Shown here: one piece after another, positions 45,956 to 56,864 of the stretch
Layout of the letters: every line of letters begins with the position of its first letter
Position numbering within the stretch: the first letter of the stretch is position 1
Assembly: GCA_024516035.1 (NCBI GenBank)
Contig: CM044963.1
Location: 30,823,403-30,887,402, forward strand
Reading direction: 5' to 3'
Source of the DNA: Bactericera cockerelli
Lineage: Eukaryota; Arthropoda; Insecta; Hemiptera; Triozidae
Length of the DNA stretch: 64,000 bases
The notes under the pieces: generated by a model
Told to the model about the DNA's origin: nothing
The model's database searches: none
The model's input: the letters and a program-made list of their open reading frames with translations, nothing else
Position numbers and translations under genes: made by a program

Positions 45956-47182
45956 CAAATAATAATAATTATGTAACTTGTACTTAAAAAAAACTCAAGA
46001 AGTTTAAAGATAATATTCCATAGAATGCAGAAAAATATGCTTGAAAACTATCATCGAGAAACAAACAATCATTCATTTGACTGGCCTTTAATTAATTCCA
46101 AGGAAAATAATTATCTGATATAAATAGCTAATTACTCTTTGAGTACAAGACGACCCTACACGGTCAACACTTTTAAGATTTTGAACATCATTTTTTGAGA
46201 CTTACCTGGTTTGTTTACCCAGAAGATCACGTGATAAAAAATCGTAAAATAATTTTTTAGCATCCTTGGGTTGGCCGCCAACTTTTATCAAACTTGCCCA
46301 TGTCTGTGCCAAAATTTGCTCGGGCAAATCTTGAGTGTTTCAAAGTGTAAAAAATTTACTTGAGAATTTTTATTCTATTCAGGTGTCAAAAAAGATGCCA
46401 AACCAAACCGTAAAAAACAAAGTAGTGTAGCTAGAAACATCGAAATTTTGTTGGCTTTCTGCAGAAATGTTCAGAATCAACTCATCTTAAACAGGAAAAA
46501 AGTTCTGACCTGAAGAATAAGCCAAAGTCGGACTTTTTCAGAAAGTTGCAAAAAATCACTTTGTGCAGTTATAAAGGCGAATCCGAAAAAACGGATTGCA
46601 GATCCGGGCTGGAAATGTCGTCAGTAATCTACCATTAACGGGTGTAAACGTTTTTTTTGGTCCACCCTGTATAGGAAACATCAATAATTTCAAATGCTTG
46701 TTGCAAATCTACTAATTTCCAAGTATCCAGAGTCTTCCCATAAGTAATGAACAGTGGTAAGTAGAACAGAACTAACCATCCAGAAGTGAAAGATTGAATC
46801 AGTTTGTTTTCAGCTAATCTAAAAAGAAGAAAGCTCCATTTCAGTGTAAAGTGCTTTATTTAGAGTCAGCTCAAGACAGCACCTTGTTATAAAGAATACC
46901 TTGTAGAAGATCTTACATTTAAATCACAAAACAGACAAAAAATAGCAATAATTTGATTACTGTTGATTGTTAAGGACACCTTTGGATGCAGTTGTGTTGA
47001 CCTAGCACCTAAATGGGAAGTATTGTGAGGTACCTATACTACAAGACAGACGAGCTATTACACCAATCAAAAAATAATGTCTTAAGTACCTGTTGTTAAA
47101 GTATGGCTATAAAATAAAAAAGGTTGTGAAATATTCAAAAATGCTCTAGATTTCAAAATGGCATAATAAAGCTATATCTCAC

Positions 47183-47394
47183 CAGGACATTGGCTCTTGC
47201 ACTATATGTAGCAAATATTTTCTCACTATTCAGAGCGTATATCAGACAATGACTGGCATGGTAACCAATTTTGTACTTCTCATTTTTCAAATCTGCCTCA
47301 GAAACTTCAATGAAATCACTCGGGCTGGTTGATGGTCTTCCGTAGATTTCTGTGGCGGCTAAGTTCCAAGGAGAATTGCCCCAAGTTCTATCAC
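47183..47394 (-). CDS. NUDT16: NUDT16-like Nudix hydrolase, exon 2
   Basis: Acceptor TTGATTTCAG|GT at 47395, donor AATGTCCTG|GTGAGA at 47183. It completes a Gly codon split with exon 1 and encodes residues 11-80: a linker (DRTWGNSPWNLAATEIYGRP) and the first strands of the Nudix fold, YHASHCLIYALNSEKIFATY followed by SARANVL. The HASH-x-[LF]-[LI]-Y segment and the Ala-Xaa-Val-Leu lead into MQMRFDG are typical of the NUDT16 family. The N-terminal extension makes the protein (226 aa) somewhat longer than vertebrate NUDT16 (about 195). Confidence 0.88.
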
Positions 47395-47719
47395 CTGAAA
47401 TCAATAGTTTGACTCATTAAATATCCATTAGTGCTCTCCTTAGAGAGATCACATGTACATTTAAAGCAATTTCATTGGGATTCAGGATGATTAATTATAA
47501 ATAAAAAAAAATCCAATTAGGGCTAAATTAATATGTTTGAGAGTAAAAAAAAAAAAACATAAAATATTTCATATGACCTGATGTTGTTCTTGTAGACAGC
47601 TTGTCTACTGCTGGGGGACTGGTGGTCTCTATCCAACCTTAATTGAAAAGTTGGATTATTTTGAAGCACATATTTCTATGTATTACTAACCATCATAAGA
47701 ATTTGATTAGACTTTTTCT

Positions 47720-47945
47720 TTAACACGTATGAGACGGGGCCTATTTTCTATAGTTTGTATGCTGGGACGGCTTCAAATTAGGGTATATGTTCCAAATATG
47801 ACAACAACAAAAAAAAAATTGGGACGGGCGAGTACAAGAATATAATAATAATAGCATTATCTGTGCCCACCGGTGAGTCACGTCACAAGGGAAATTGAAA
47901 AAAAAACGTGACCCACCGGTGGGCACGCCGTCTCATACATGTTAA
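47720..47945. mobile_element. TTAA-flanked 226-bp MITE, piggyBac-like
   Basis: Starts TTAACACGTATGAGACGG and ends with its complement CCGTCTCATACATGTTAA, one mismatch in 18 bases. TTAA at both ends is the target duplication of the piggyBac superfamily. It contains CCCACCGGTGAGTCACG and CGTGACCCACCGGTGGG as a second inverted pair. It shares its right TTAA with the next element. Confidence 0.65.
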
Positions 47946-49110
47946 CACATACACAACCTGTTGGAACAACTGCGTGTGTACTGAATGGACTGGTTGTCCC
48001 ACCGGTGGGACAAGTGAGTATGTACGCAATGGACCAGTTGTCCCACCGGTGGGATAAGTGACCTTCTTGATTTCAAACCTGCTTGTCCCACCGGTGGGAC
48101 ACCTATTCCTATGTTTTAGTATAGAAATATACTCTATACCCCTGTAATATTTTACTCTCCAAGCGGGTTTTTCATATACTTTTTGGTAACGATTTTTTGG
48201 AGGTCCCATTAGGAGGCTATTATTTGTGATATCTGCTTGTTTTGACATTCTCATGTCTTTGCTCTGGCACATAACCAAAATTATGTAACGAAATTGTGTA
48301 ACGAAATTATGTGACGAAATTATGTGACGAAATTATGTAACAAAATTATGTAACAAAATATTAAATTGACATTTTCATGTCTTTGCTCTGGCACATAACC
48401 AAAATTATGTAACGAAATTAAGTGACGAAATTGTGTAACAAAAATATGTAACGAAATTATGTGACAAAATTATGTAACGAAATTATGTAACAAAATATTA
48501 AATTGACATTTTCATGTCTTTGCTCTGGCACATAACCAAAAAATTATAAAAAGAGAGAAGAGAAAAAGTATGTGTCATGTGCACAATACGAAATTTGGTC
48601 AGTTAAGTTTTAGACCTTGAATAGTAAAGATGAAGATGTCCCAATGGTTGCAGACTTGTATGCAAGCGTTTACCGCAAACCCCTTCGTCCGCTTCTCTAT
48701 AGATTAGAGTTTCACTTTGTTTGTGATGTGGATTTGATACTCTTGACAGCCACAACTGCATCCTTTTTTCCTCACTTTCTCCTTCTTTTATTAATTATAC
48801 CTACATTATTATAGTATAGAAAAAAGCATAATATTATCATGATACAATGAAATAAGTGTATTTTTGAAAATTATTTTTACACATTTGTCTCAAAATTTGA
48901 GTTGTCCCACTGGTGGGACAAAGAGAAAATGCCCTAGAGAGCTATTTTCTTTTTTTGAATTTTTGGTATTGAAATCTACGTTGTCATCAACAATCAATAA
49001 CACAATCCAATTGTGAAAAAAAATGCCAATCCCAGGAGGTCAGATATGCTCAGATATAGCGGTCCCATGCGTACATACACTGAAAATGGTGCCGGTCGTG
49101 TATGTGTTAA
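47942..49110. mobile_element. TTAA-flanked 1.17-kb element with CCACCGGTGG palindromes
   Basis: Starts TTAACACATACACAACC, ends GGTCGTGTATGTGTTAA (16 of 17 complementary). Internally it has repeated palindromes of GTCCCACCGGTGGGAC type at about 47997, 48039, 48085 and a variant (GTCCCACTGGTGGGAC) at 48902. It also contains the ATGTAACGA tandem repeat block (48245-48670) as an apparent insertion. No transposase frame; non-autonomous. Lies in intron 1 of the NUDT16-like gene. Confidence 0.65.
48245..48670 (+). repeat. Dispersed repeat with ATGTAACGA units
   Basis: GACATTCTCATGTCTTTGCT followed by 11-13 bp units (AAATTATGTGACG and variants). The header then repeats at 48366 and 48505, so the head-plus-array block is itself triplicated. 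The GCACAATACGAAATTTGGTC body follows. Same family as 5902-6265. Confidence 0.7.
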
Positions 49111-49422
49111 AAGGCATTAAACCCAAGCTTGGGCTACTGCAAGCTAGCCTGGCTAATCTGTTCTCTGTTTAAAGTCCTCTAGGGAGACACTTTACCATAA
49201 CACAATGTATCTAACAGACTAACCCAGTTTAACCCAGCATGAATTTTCATTCTGGGAAGACCTATGCCCGAGACTATTCTGACCAGCTTAACAAAAAGAA
49301 ACACATCTTTTTTCATTAATTGGGTAATTCAAATAAATATATATTATTAACTGTTGAAATAAATAAAAGTAAGACTGTTTTACTGACTGACAACATACTT
49401 TATGAAATGAAAATTATTATAC

Positions 49423-49450
49423 CTGTGTTATTGGATGGCATTTTAGACAT
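49423..49450 (-). CDS. NUDT16: NUDT16-like Nudix hydrolase, exon 1 (start)
   Basis: A short first coding exon: ATG at 49450-49448, encoding MSKMPSNNT plus the first base of a Gly codon, then donor ACAG|GTATAA. It was placed by looking upstream for an ATG that joins exon 2 in phase; the join gives GGT (Gly) and a continuous 226-codon frame over four exons. A second ATG (codon 4) could also serve as start. Intron 1 (47395-49422) holds the two TTAA elements. Confidence 0.7.
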
Positions 49451-49726
49451 GACTTTGTGAAACAAACTAAACAGAGCCCGATTGTCAACTGATAACTGTC
49501 TTAAAAAATACATTTAAACAGGGTCTCATTCAACTCTTACTGTAACATCATAAAAAATAGAGAACCTACAGTAAAAAGTATGATAACAATAATACTTATC
49601 AATAAAATTGAATAGACTCTACAAAACAGAGATAAGATAAGAGAACGATTTAAATTTTCGCGCTCCCAAGTTGAATTCTTTGTTGCCGTTGTCATTCCGG
49701 CAAAAGAACCATTCACAAAAGACGTA

Positions 49727-50080
49727 GCCAGCGTCGATAGCACATTGAATTCACAAATTCTCCTTGTCACTGAAGTTAAGCAACGTTCAGCGAGGCTAGG
49801 ACTAAGATGAGTAAAAATTCTAATTTAGCACTCGCTTGCCATGCGGAAGGTCCCGGGTTCGAACCCCCGCGCCGATTTGTATTCAAAACTTGGTTACAGT
49901 TTTTTGTAAGGGATACCTTCCGGTGCGCTCGAAGTATTGTGTAACTTCTCGCCCATTAGAGAAGAGGCATACTACGGGATGGGTAGGCTGCAACACAGAC
50001 CACAAGCGTCTACAGTAGCTCCTGTTCCATGGCTACGAAATAAAAACGGCTTTGGAACACTCATTTTTTTTTTCTTAAAA
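49727..50080 (+). repeat. Old 5S-SINE head and a family C SINE
   Basis: 49727-49815: AGCCAGCGTCGATAGCACAT with a decayed 5S block (ACTGAAGTTAAGCAACGTTC). 49828-50080: family C from AGCACTCGCTTGCCATGCGG to CTACAGTAGCTCCTGTTCCA with a poly-A-like end; its first bases are missing, so C may have inserted into D. A D tail continues at 50085-50170. Confidence 0.7.
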
Positions 50081-50337
50081 AAAAAGAATGGCTATCCCCG
50101 ATCCCACTCAGGCTAAGTGAGGTTTATTTGAGTAGCTGGTTTGTAGGTTTCCAGCCATTGGAAAGGTAGTGAATATTAACTCCAAAGCCTGGAAGGAACC
50201 ATGCCACCGTTGATGCATTCAAGGAAATATTTATTTTATAAAAACATGTATTGAATAAATAAATCGAATTTAAAGGGGAAAAAATGCCTCTTACAGTTGT
50301 TTCATAACCGAGGCAAATTACATCTTTGTTCCCCTGG

Positions 50338-50540
50338 CATGTGAGACAATGGGCCCTTGGAGCAAGGAGATGAGCTTTTTTATAACTGTTGGAGAAGACT
50401 TGGTTCGTCTCACTGGCAATAGGGCCGCCAAGGCTTTCCTCTTTCAGAGGATTTCTTTGCCGATCCAACGAGGTAATGCTACCTGCATGTTAGGTACATT
50501 GCCTCATGCAAGTGGGATGGATCAAGTCTATCTCCTGTGA
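50338..50540 (+). pseudogene. LINE C-terminal remnant
   Basis: Plus frame: GPWSKEMSFFITVGEDLVRL, then TGNRAAKAFLFQRISLPIQR and GNATCMLGT. Same order of motifs (RIS-x-x-IQRGN-x-x-x-[VM]-[LM]-[GS]-T) as the fragment at 33415-33600 but clearly different in sequence, so two LINE lineages or a very old duplication. Only the end is left. Confidence 0.55.
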
Positions 50541-50635
50541 TTTAAAAATTGATCAATTTAATAAATATATAAAAACTAGTTTCCAAGTAAAAAAATTCAA
50601 AGTAGCCACAGTAGTTCAAACGGGTAAATTAATGT

Positions 50636-50941
50636 CTAGTTTTGACAGTAAGCTTTGTACTGCAATATTATTTTGGCCGAAATGAGGTACATTTCACCTA
50701 ATGTGTTCAGGAAACTTAAGCCTTGTTTTTCTTTCAGATTAAAAAAAAACTCCAGGTTTGGTTTCTTCCAATTATTTCCATTTTCTTCCAAGTTCTCCAA
50801 GGCCTGTAATGTTTCCAAGTCAAAATAATACACAAGATATTTTCCCTGAATATTTGAGAAAATGTTTATATTTACATCTATGATCTGTTTCAAGAAATGT
50901 TGACAAATAAGTCCACCCGAACAATAAGAACCAATGGTCAC
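50636..50941 (-). pseudogene. Unrecognised 101-residue frame
   Basis: A clean minus-strand frame with balanced composition (for example FSNIQGKYLVYYFDLETLQA and KQGLSFLNTLGEMYLISAKI). It has no ATG in a good context (the frame starts at GTG) and no obvious splice sites at its ends. It could be a fragment of a transposon protein or of a host exon copied here. I assign no function. Confidence 0.25.
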
Positions 50942-51119
50942 TTAGTGCGCAAACTCAATGGAGCCCTGAACCCTAGGGTAGCCCCAGAACCATGTTATTC
51001 TGTAAGCGGCCTCAACGGAGTCCCGAAAATCGTCTATATCTTGGTGTAGGGACTAGGGTCCTCGCTGTGGCCGCCTACTTTGCCAGAATGAATCGAAAGT
51101 GAACAATTTTATTAGGAGC

Positions 51120-51270
51120 TTCGCCTATCAGGCAGCCAGCTGAACTATTGTGCCTGCCCATCCCGTAGTATGCCCCCCCTCTGATGGGTGAGAAGTGACA
51201 CAATACTTCCCATTTAGGTGCTGGATCAACACGAGCGCAACGGGGAAGGTATCCCTTACAAACAACAGCT
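51120..51270 (-). repeat. Family C SINE, partial
   Basis: Complement from TGCCTGCCCATCCCGTAGTA to GAAGGTATCCCTTACAAACA; head absent. Confidence 0.7.
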
Positions 51271-51356
51271 CTAACCAAATTTGAAATACAATTTTTTTTT
51301 GCACGCTTCTTTTTATTTGGCTGTCCAGTGGGTGGAATGCTTTCAGATATATTATG

Positions 51357-51620
51357 AGCGCACGATAAGCTCAGTGGTTAAGCACTCGCTTGCCATGCGG
51401 AAGGTCCCGGATTCGATCCCCCCGATCCGACAAAAAATTGTATTCAAAATTTGGTTACAATTGTTTGTAAGGGAGACCTTCCAGTGCGCTCGTGATGACC
51501 CAGCACCTAAATGGGAAGTACTTCTTGCCCCTTAGAGGGGAGGCATACTACGAGATGGGTGAGCTACAACACAGACCACAAGCGTCTACAGTAGCTCCTG
51601 ATTCATGGCTACGAAATAAA
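51357..51620 (+). repeat. tRNA-derived SINE, family C
   Basis: GCGCACGATAAGCTCAGTGG head, box B GATTCGATCCCC, tail through CTACAGTAGCTCCTGATTCA to an A-rich end. A few small deletions. Confidence 0.8.
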
Positions 51621-51897
51621 AATAAAATACATAATAGGTAGTTAATGAAATATTTTACAAATACACAGGAAGATAAAAGTAAGCAAGAAAGAGTATTGTA
51701 GTAATATGTACAATAGAAAAAAGGCTGGTTGGAAGAGACTACCATAGGCAAAACCAGCCATTTAGTTGAGACATAATACAATTTTGTAAGTATGTTATAT
51801 TTTTTGTCTTGTTTCAATTGTATTAAAATTTATTTTTCCTATTGTTGTTATTATTTTACAACAAAAAAATCATTATACAATTAAAAATAAATATTTG

Positions 51898-52140
51898 TAT
51901 AGTGATAGTCAAAGTGGTTACAGCGCTAGATTTGTAAAGTAAACAATCTAGAGCGAGGATCCAAGGCAACTGGATCGAATCCAAGATAACTGAATCGGAT
52001 CCCTCCCTAAGCATGTGTTTATCCTCGTTTATTTGAGTTTGTGACCACATAATAATAAAACTCGGAGGGTCAGGTGGTAGGAAATGATTTGAGCATTAAC
52101 CTCGCATGGTACTTATCTTCCACCAAAGAGTATTATTATA
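51898..52140 (+). repeat. tRNA-derived SINE, family A
   Basis: Head AGTGATAGTCAAAGTGGTTA, box B-like GGATCGAATCC, internal small duplication around 51955-51990, tail with CCACATAATAATAAAACTCG. Confidence 0.65.
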
Positions 52141-52249
52141 CTCGTACCTTATAATGATGTCTACACTAGTGAATATATAAACAATAATAATTATCATAAT
52201 AGAACCAAGGAAATTTCAAAAATGAAATTAAAGGTAAAGTAGGTATTTA

Positions 52250-52520
52250 TTTTCTGTGGTAAAGCAGAGCCTCTTGACAGTATTTGTGGGTAGCGCAATA
52301 TCTTCTAAAAACTCCATAACTTTACTAAATACTTTTACTTTATTCTTATTCGGTTAACGCCGTTACTGGTCGTTACTCAAACACTACTCATTTTTCCTCA
52401 CGAGGTAAGTGTGGAACCTGGACATCCAAAAGTACAAAATATTCTACCCAGACGAAATTCAAACTCAGGTCACCGTGCATGCAAGTCTAGCGCCCTACTA
52501 CAATGGGCCACGGTGACTAT
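52250..52520 (-). repeat. tRNA-derived SINE, family F
   Basis: Complement: GTGGTAAAGCAGAGCCTCTT, CGTTACTGGTCGTTACTCAA, TTTTTCCTCACGAGGTAAGT, CAGGTCACCGTGCATGCAAG, GGGCCACGGTGAC. Confidence 0.7.
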
Positions 52521-52539
52521 TAAAAAAAAAAAAAAAAAA

Positions 52540-53300
52540 ACATATGGAATTAGTGAAACATTTGAAATCGTTTCTTTTTGGTGATGATGTTCAGTTGTTC
52601 ACACAGGCGGTCATATCAATAAAACTGATAAGATAACACGTCCTTGTGTTAATCACAATTGGAATGTCACACATTTTCGAACATACTAAAATTTGCTGCA
52701 AATGTCACAATATTTTATCATCATAGGCGTCATCGTGAAAGATGGTAGCCAGACAGAGGAGGAATGACTCGGCACTCCTGCCACTGTCTTTACAGTGGTC
52801 TTTTTAAACATGCTAAAATTGAACGCGAAACTGTTCCAATAGCTCAAACAGATAAGGTGTAATAGGCGTGTCACTACATTAGAAAGTATTTTCGTACCTT
52901 TTGTTAGAGAGTTGACCCCACTGAAATGATCCATAAACATTTGTGAATTGTGGTTAATTATTCATTATTTCGTTCGTAAAATTATTCATTATTTCGCAAA
53001 ATCAATTGCCTTTTTCATTAAAATACATCATGAAGGACAAGCCTTATTCTTGTGGCATACATGTGGTTAATGGGTTAACATACTTTTTTGATCGTTCCCA
53101 ATCCACGACGTGGCATGAAGTAATATGATTTTGTCTGGATGAGGAACGTTGAAGAGTGAGAAGACAAAAAAGTCTTGCTAGAGAACTAGCCTAACCAACC
53201 CTAACAGAGTAGCTTCAAGTTTTCCAAGGGGTTAATGAAATGGCTAATGAAGAAGAAGCCTGAGTTTTCACGGAGGTTGATCGCACATAGATATGTGATT
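52540..53300. other. 3' flank of NSD-like gene, no gene seen
   Basis: No domain in the small frames (52686-52940). A family H-like fragment begins at 53280. No AATAAA on the minus strand within 1 kb of the stop codon at 53383. Confidence 0.4.
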
Positions 53301-53375
53301 CAGGAAGAGCCAACTTTTCAATTAAAGTTGGCTGGAGACCATCACTCCCCCCAGCTGTAGCCAAGCTGGTTTCAG
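53300..53375. repeat. Family H fragment
   Basis: GGAAGAGCCAACTTTTCAAT and CACTCCCCCCAGCTGTAGCC match 7240-7310 and, inverted, 63410-63450. Confidence 0.55.
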
Positions 53376-53382
53376 CAACAAG

Positions 53383-54305
53383 TTACATGATTGAGCATAG
53401 ACTACTCTTTTCGTTCTCAGGTGACAGAGTGTGAAACTCCTGACGGCACAGAGCTTGCAAATTGGGCATCTTGGCTCCTTGTCTGGCGGGGGGCTCGAAC
53501 CTGGTTGATTTTGTCAAGTTCGTTGGATTCCCTAATGTAACCACTGGATCCGCTGGCGAGACTTTGGCCGATTTTTCAACACATGTTTTCTGTGGCAGTT
53601 GAAGATTTGACAAAGGATTGGACACAAATTCGTGTGATCCTTGTGGAATATCTGAGTGTGACATCAAATTGGAATGGCTTTTCAGAGAACTTGTGTTTGG
53701 AGGAACATTTAACGACGATTTTTGAGAGGGTAGATTGGAATGGCTTTTTACAGGACTGAAAAACGACGGATCTATCAAGGGAGCTTTGTTTGCTGCCGGC
53801 GGAATTCGCGTTTCGGTTGTCATGGAAACAGAAGACGCGTTGTTTACATTGACTGGTAGCGTCGCCTTGGCAACTGTCTGGCCTGGCATAGTTGCGCTGG
53901 ACGCCACGTCCAACGGATAGTTCGTGAACGAGAATCGAACCTTGGGTTTGGCGTTCACTGATGGGTTGGCTGCGTGAGAGGAGGGTTTCCTGTCACTTGC
54001 GACGGACACGGGACGGGACTGTTCAGTTCCTTGCGTAGGATATTTTGCCGGCGATTCAGAGATGGCCACTGGCGTCCATCGCGATACGGGAATATTTTTA
54101 TTACTAGGCGAAGAAGATGTCCGTGGGTCCAGGCATTTCATTGGTTTGTCAAGATGGTCGGTCTGTTTAGGAGGGGTTGTGTTGAGCGTGCAGAGATTAG
54201 ACACACCGCCGGGCCGAGACTTGCTCAGCTCTGACGGAGTGGCGGGCTTGGCCACGCCCACATCGTGGTGAAAAGTGTACTTCTTGAGAAGGTTTTTCTT
54301 GGGGG
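53383..54305 (-). CDS. NSD-like protein tail, last segment (third frame)
   Basis: Encodes about 307 residues ending LSPENEKSSLCSIM then stop. It is in a different frame from the upstream segment. The frame is open back to the GGGGG run at 54301-54305 (CCCCC in the gene). One extra C there would give ...DLPPKKNLLKKYTFHHDVGV and join the two segments. The region is Pro/Ser/Asn-rich and probably disordered, with repeated SHSNL-x-S and KSHSNL motifs (residues about 190-220 of this segment). The C-terminal stretch MPNLQALCRQEFHTL looks more structured. No catalytic domain. Confidence 0.6.
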
Positions 54306-56864
54306 CAAGTCAACTGTGCAGGAGGGAGGGGCCGGGTGAGAGGACGAAGGGGAGGGTTGACTATCAGGCGAAAACTTCAGTCGTTTCCCGGGGGGTGCAT
54401 GTTCCGGCGTGGTTTTCTTCTCTGCACTACCTGAAGGCACAGTCGCAGGCACAAGTTTCGCCTCTCCTGACTTCGTTGGTGTGGTTGTTTTCCCGGACGC
54501 TTTCGCAAGATGAATTTGCTGATTTTTCTTGGCCAGTTTCTCCTTCTTCTTCTTCGCCAGATCGACGTAGTAATTGGCCATTGAGCTTTCGAGGTCTTCG
54601 AGGAAAAATTTGGGCCCCGCCTTTTTCGGATTTGGCCCTGTGGCAAGAGGGGGGCCGGGAGGTTTTGTCTCGCTCGGTTTGGTGACGGGGGATTTCTTCT
54701 GTTCGCTGCCCACAGGTTGTGAAACGCTTTTCTCCCGACTACTGGGTTCACTGGAAGTCTTTTCGTTTTTCTTCTCCGGGGTTCTCTCGTTTTTGTCTTT
54801 CGTGACTTTGTCTTCGCCGGATCTTGGAGTCACTGTTGGTCTCTCTCTGTGTGCGGACTTCTCGCTTTCTTTCCTCTTGTCTCTGTGCTTGATAGTGTCA
54901 TGAGACTTGTGAGATTCTTTCTTGCTAGGACTAGGTTTCTCAGGTATTCTTTCCGACTTGTTTGCTTTGAGGCTCGCGGATTTCTCGTCTGGCTTGGGCC
55001 TCTCATGTTTGTGTTTTTGCTTGTCACGATTTTCAACAAGTCGCGCGTGCTCACCTTGTGGTTTCTTATCGTGACTATGTTGTTGGTTATCTTTTGTCTT
55101 GTTCGGAAATTTCTTCAACAACTTTTTGTGGTGATCATGTCTGAATGCTTCTTTTCTTTTAACTTTTTTATCGTTTGTAAGTTTGCTTTTCACGCCAGCC
55201 TCAAGGATCGCTTTCTTTTTCTCCTGAATCCTCTCCAGTTCCCTTTGTTCTTCCTGCATTATTTTCTTGAGAACGTTTTCCTTTTCGTCAGCGTGAATGA
55301 GTTCCTTCTCTTTGGAAATCGGTTTAACTCTGCTTGGCTCTTTGCTTATTTTTCGCTTCTTGACTTCTGGTTGGTCTCTCGTTTTCTCCATCACCTCGGC
55401 AGAGAAACTGATCTTACGTTTCTTCACTTTTTCTCTGTTAGTTTCAGTCTCGCCTTTATCACCGACTAATTTCGTTTCTCCATCTTTGGCTTTTTCAGCG
55501 ACGCTTTTGAGATTGTTGTTTTCATTTGGACTGCTCTGTTGCTTTTTTGTTGTTACAATTTTATCTAAATTGTCATTTATTTTTGTTGATTTTTCTGGTT
55601 CTGATTCTTTGTGGATATTCATCATCATAACTTCCAGGTCGGCATTTTCTATTTCTTCTTTGCTTGGTGAAGTGGTTGTATCTTTTGTTGTCAATTCTCG
55701 TGTATGTTCTATTTTAGGTGGTTCACCAACTGACTTTACTTTTGATTCATTTGTTAAAATTTCTTTTGACGTTTCGCTATGTTCTTTCATTGCTAGTTCA
55801 CTGACCGATGCCTTCTTTAACGGCTCGTTAACTATTACATCATTAGTTTGTTCATTAATTAGTGCTTTGCTTAAGGATTGTTTCATTTCTTTCCTTTTTA
55901 ATTCACTAAATAATATTTGACCTATTGATGTATTGGGTAATCCTTTTTCTGATACTTTCATTGCATTTTTCTTACCATATTTACTAGTTTCTGTCTTCTT
56001 GATCATAACACAGACAGGTGATGCTTTAGTTTTATTTTCAATACAACTTTTCAATTGTTCATCTACTGGTTTGCTAACTTCTTTTACTTTCTGTGATGTT
56101 TCATCAACACCAGTGTCCTGTACTAAATCTCTGTTGGTTTGTAACAGTGGCTTGTTGGATGACTGTGATGTTGGTTGTAGTGTTCCATCTATTGCTTTAA
56201 CTTTTTCTACATTCATTGCAACACTTTTTTCAACAGTGTCTTCGACAATTCCAACATTCTTTTTTTCTCCTTTGGATGCTATTTGTGCTTCGAATGTATT
56301 CTTCTTCTGTTCAATACTATCTGTCTCTTTCGATTCCACACTTAATCGCGCCGATCGTCTCTTTTCTCTCAGCAGATTTTGTTCTTTAGAAAAATCAACT
56401 GTTGACAATTTGTTTTGAATGTTCTCAAGAGAGGACAGCTTTTCACTCTCAGGCGCTTTGCAAATTGATCTGTACTTTTGCAACAACTTCTGTCGGAATT
56501 CAGATTCGGTCTTCTCCAGCTTTTTGCTTCGGAACAGAGAAACTTTCGGAGACTGATCAATCTCAAACCCGTTGAACATTTCAATCAAGTTTACAGGAAC
56601 CTCGAGAAAACTCAAATCACTTGGAACCGTCTTCAAAATCGACATGATTTCGATGACATTTCTGATCACATCTTTCTCGGAAATCTCCATTGATTTGGTG
56701 CCCCAAGTTTTGGCAAAGTTTCGAGCATTTTGCGATACGTCCGCAGTTTCTAGTTTGCTGCAAATATAATCGGAAATGTCTTGATTGGTTGTAACTGTGG
56801 AATGGATATTTTGGACCTCATCATTAGATATATTCAACAGCTTTTTCTCTCCGATCCACGGCAA
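54301..56864 (-). CDS. NSD-like protein tail, middle segment (second frame)
   Basis: About 855 residues. The first about 140 look helical and possibly folded (WIGEKKLLNISNDEVQNIHS ... DLSFLEVPVNLIEMFNGFEI ... SEFRQKLLQKYRSICK). The rest is highly charged and Lys/Glu/Ser-rich, with HDKKPQ/RDKRKES-type repeats and bipartite basic patches (KKRKISFSAEV, VKKRKISKE) that would serve as nuclear localisation signals. One clearer coiled region is EEQRELERIQEKKKAILEAG. A segment FFLEDLESSMANYYVDLAKK precedes the Pro-rich end. It is continuous with the 56834-60064 segment if one base is added in an A-run (T-runs at 56842-56846 or 56868-56872 on the plus strand). Confidence 0.65.

Larger units (their letters stand above)
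43850..46672. mobile_element. 2.8-kb Tc1/mariner-like element, long inverted arms
   Basis: Ends TACAGGGTGGACCAAAAAAA (43850) and its complement (to 46671), flanked by TA. Arms of about 450 bases: 43850-44303 and 46218-46672, sharing GACGACATTTCCAGCCCGGA, GCAATCCGTTTTTTCGGATT and TTTTTATCACGTGATCTTCT. The interior holds a transposase remnant (45701-45955, minus), a family C SINE piece (45078-45190), a family F SINE (45190-45465) and a (CT)n tract (45620-45680). The 118-residue frame at 44240-44596 starts in the arm and has no domain. The element occupies most of intron 2 of the NUDT16-like gene. Confidence 0.85.
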
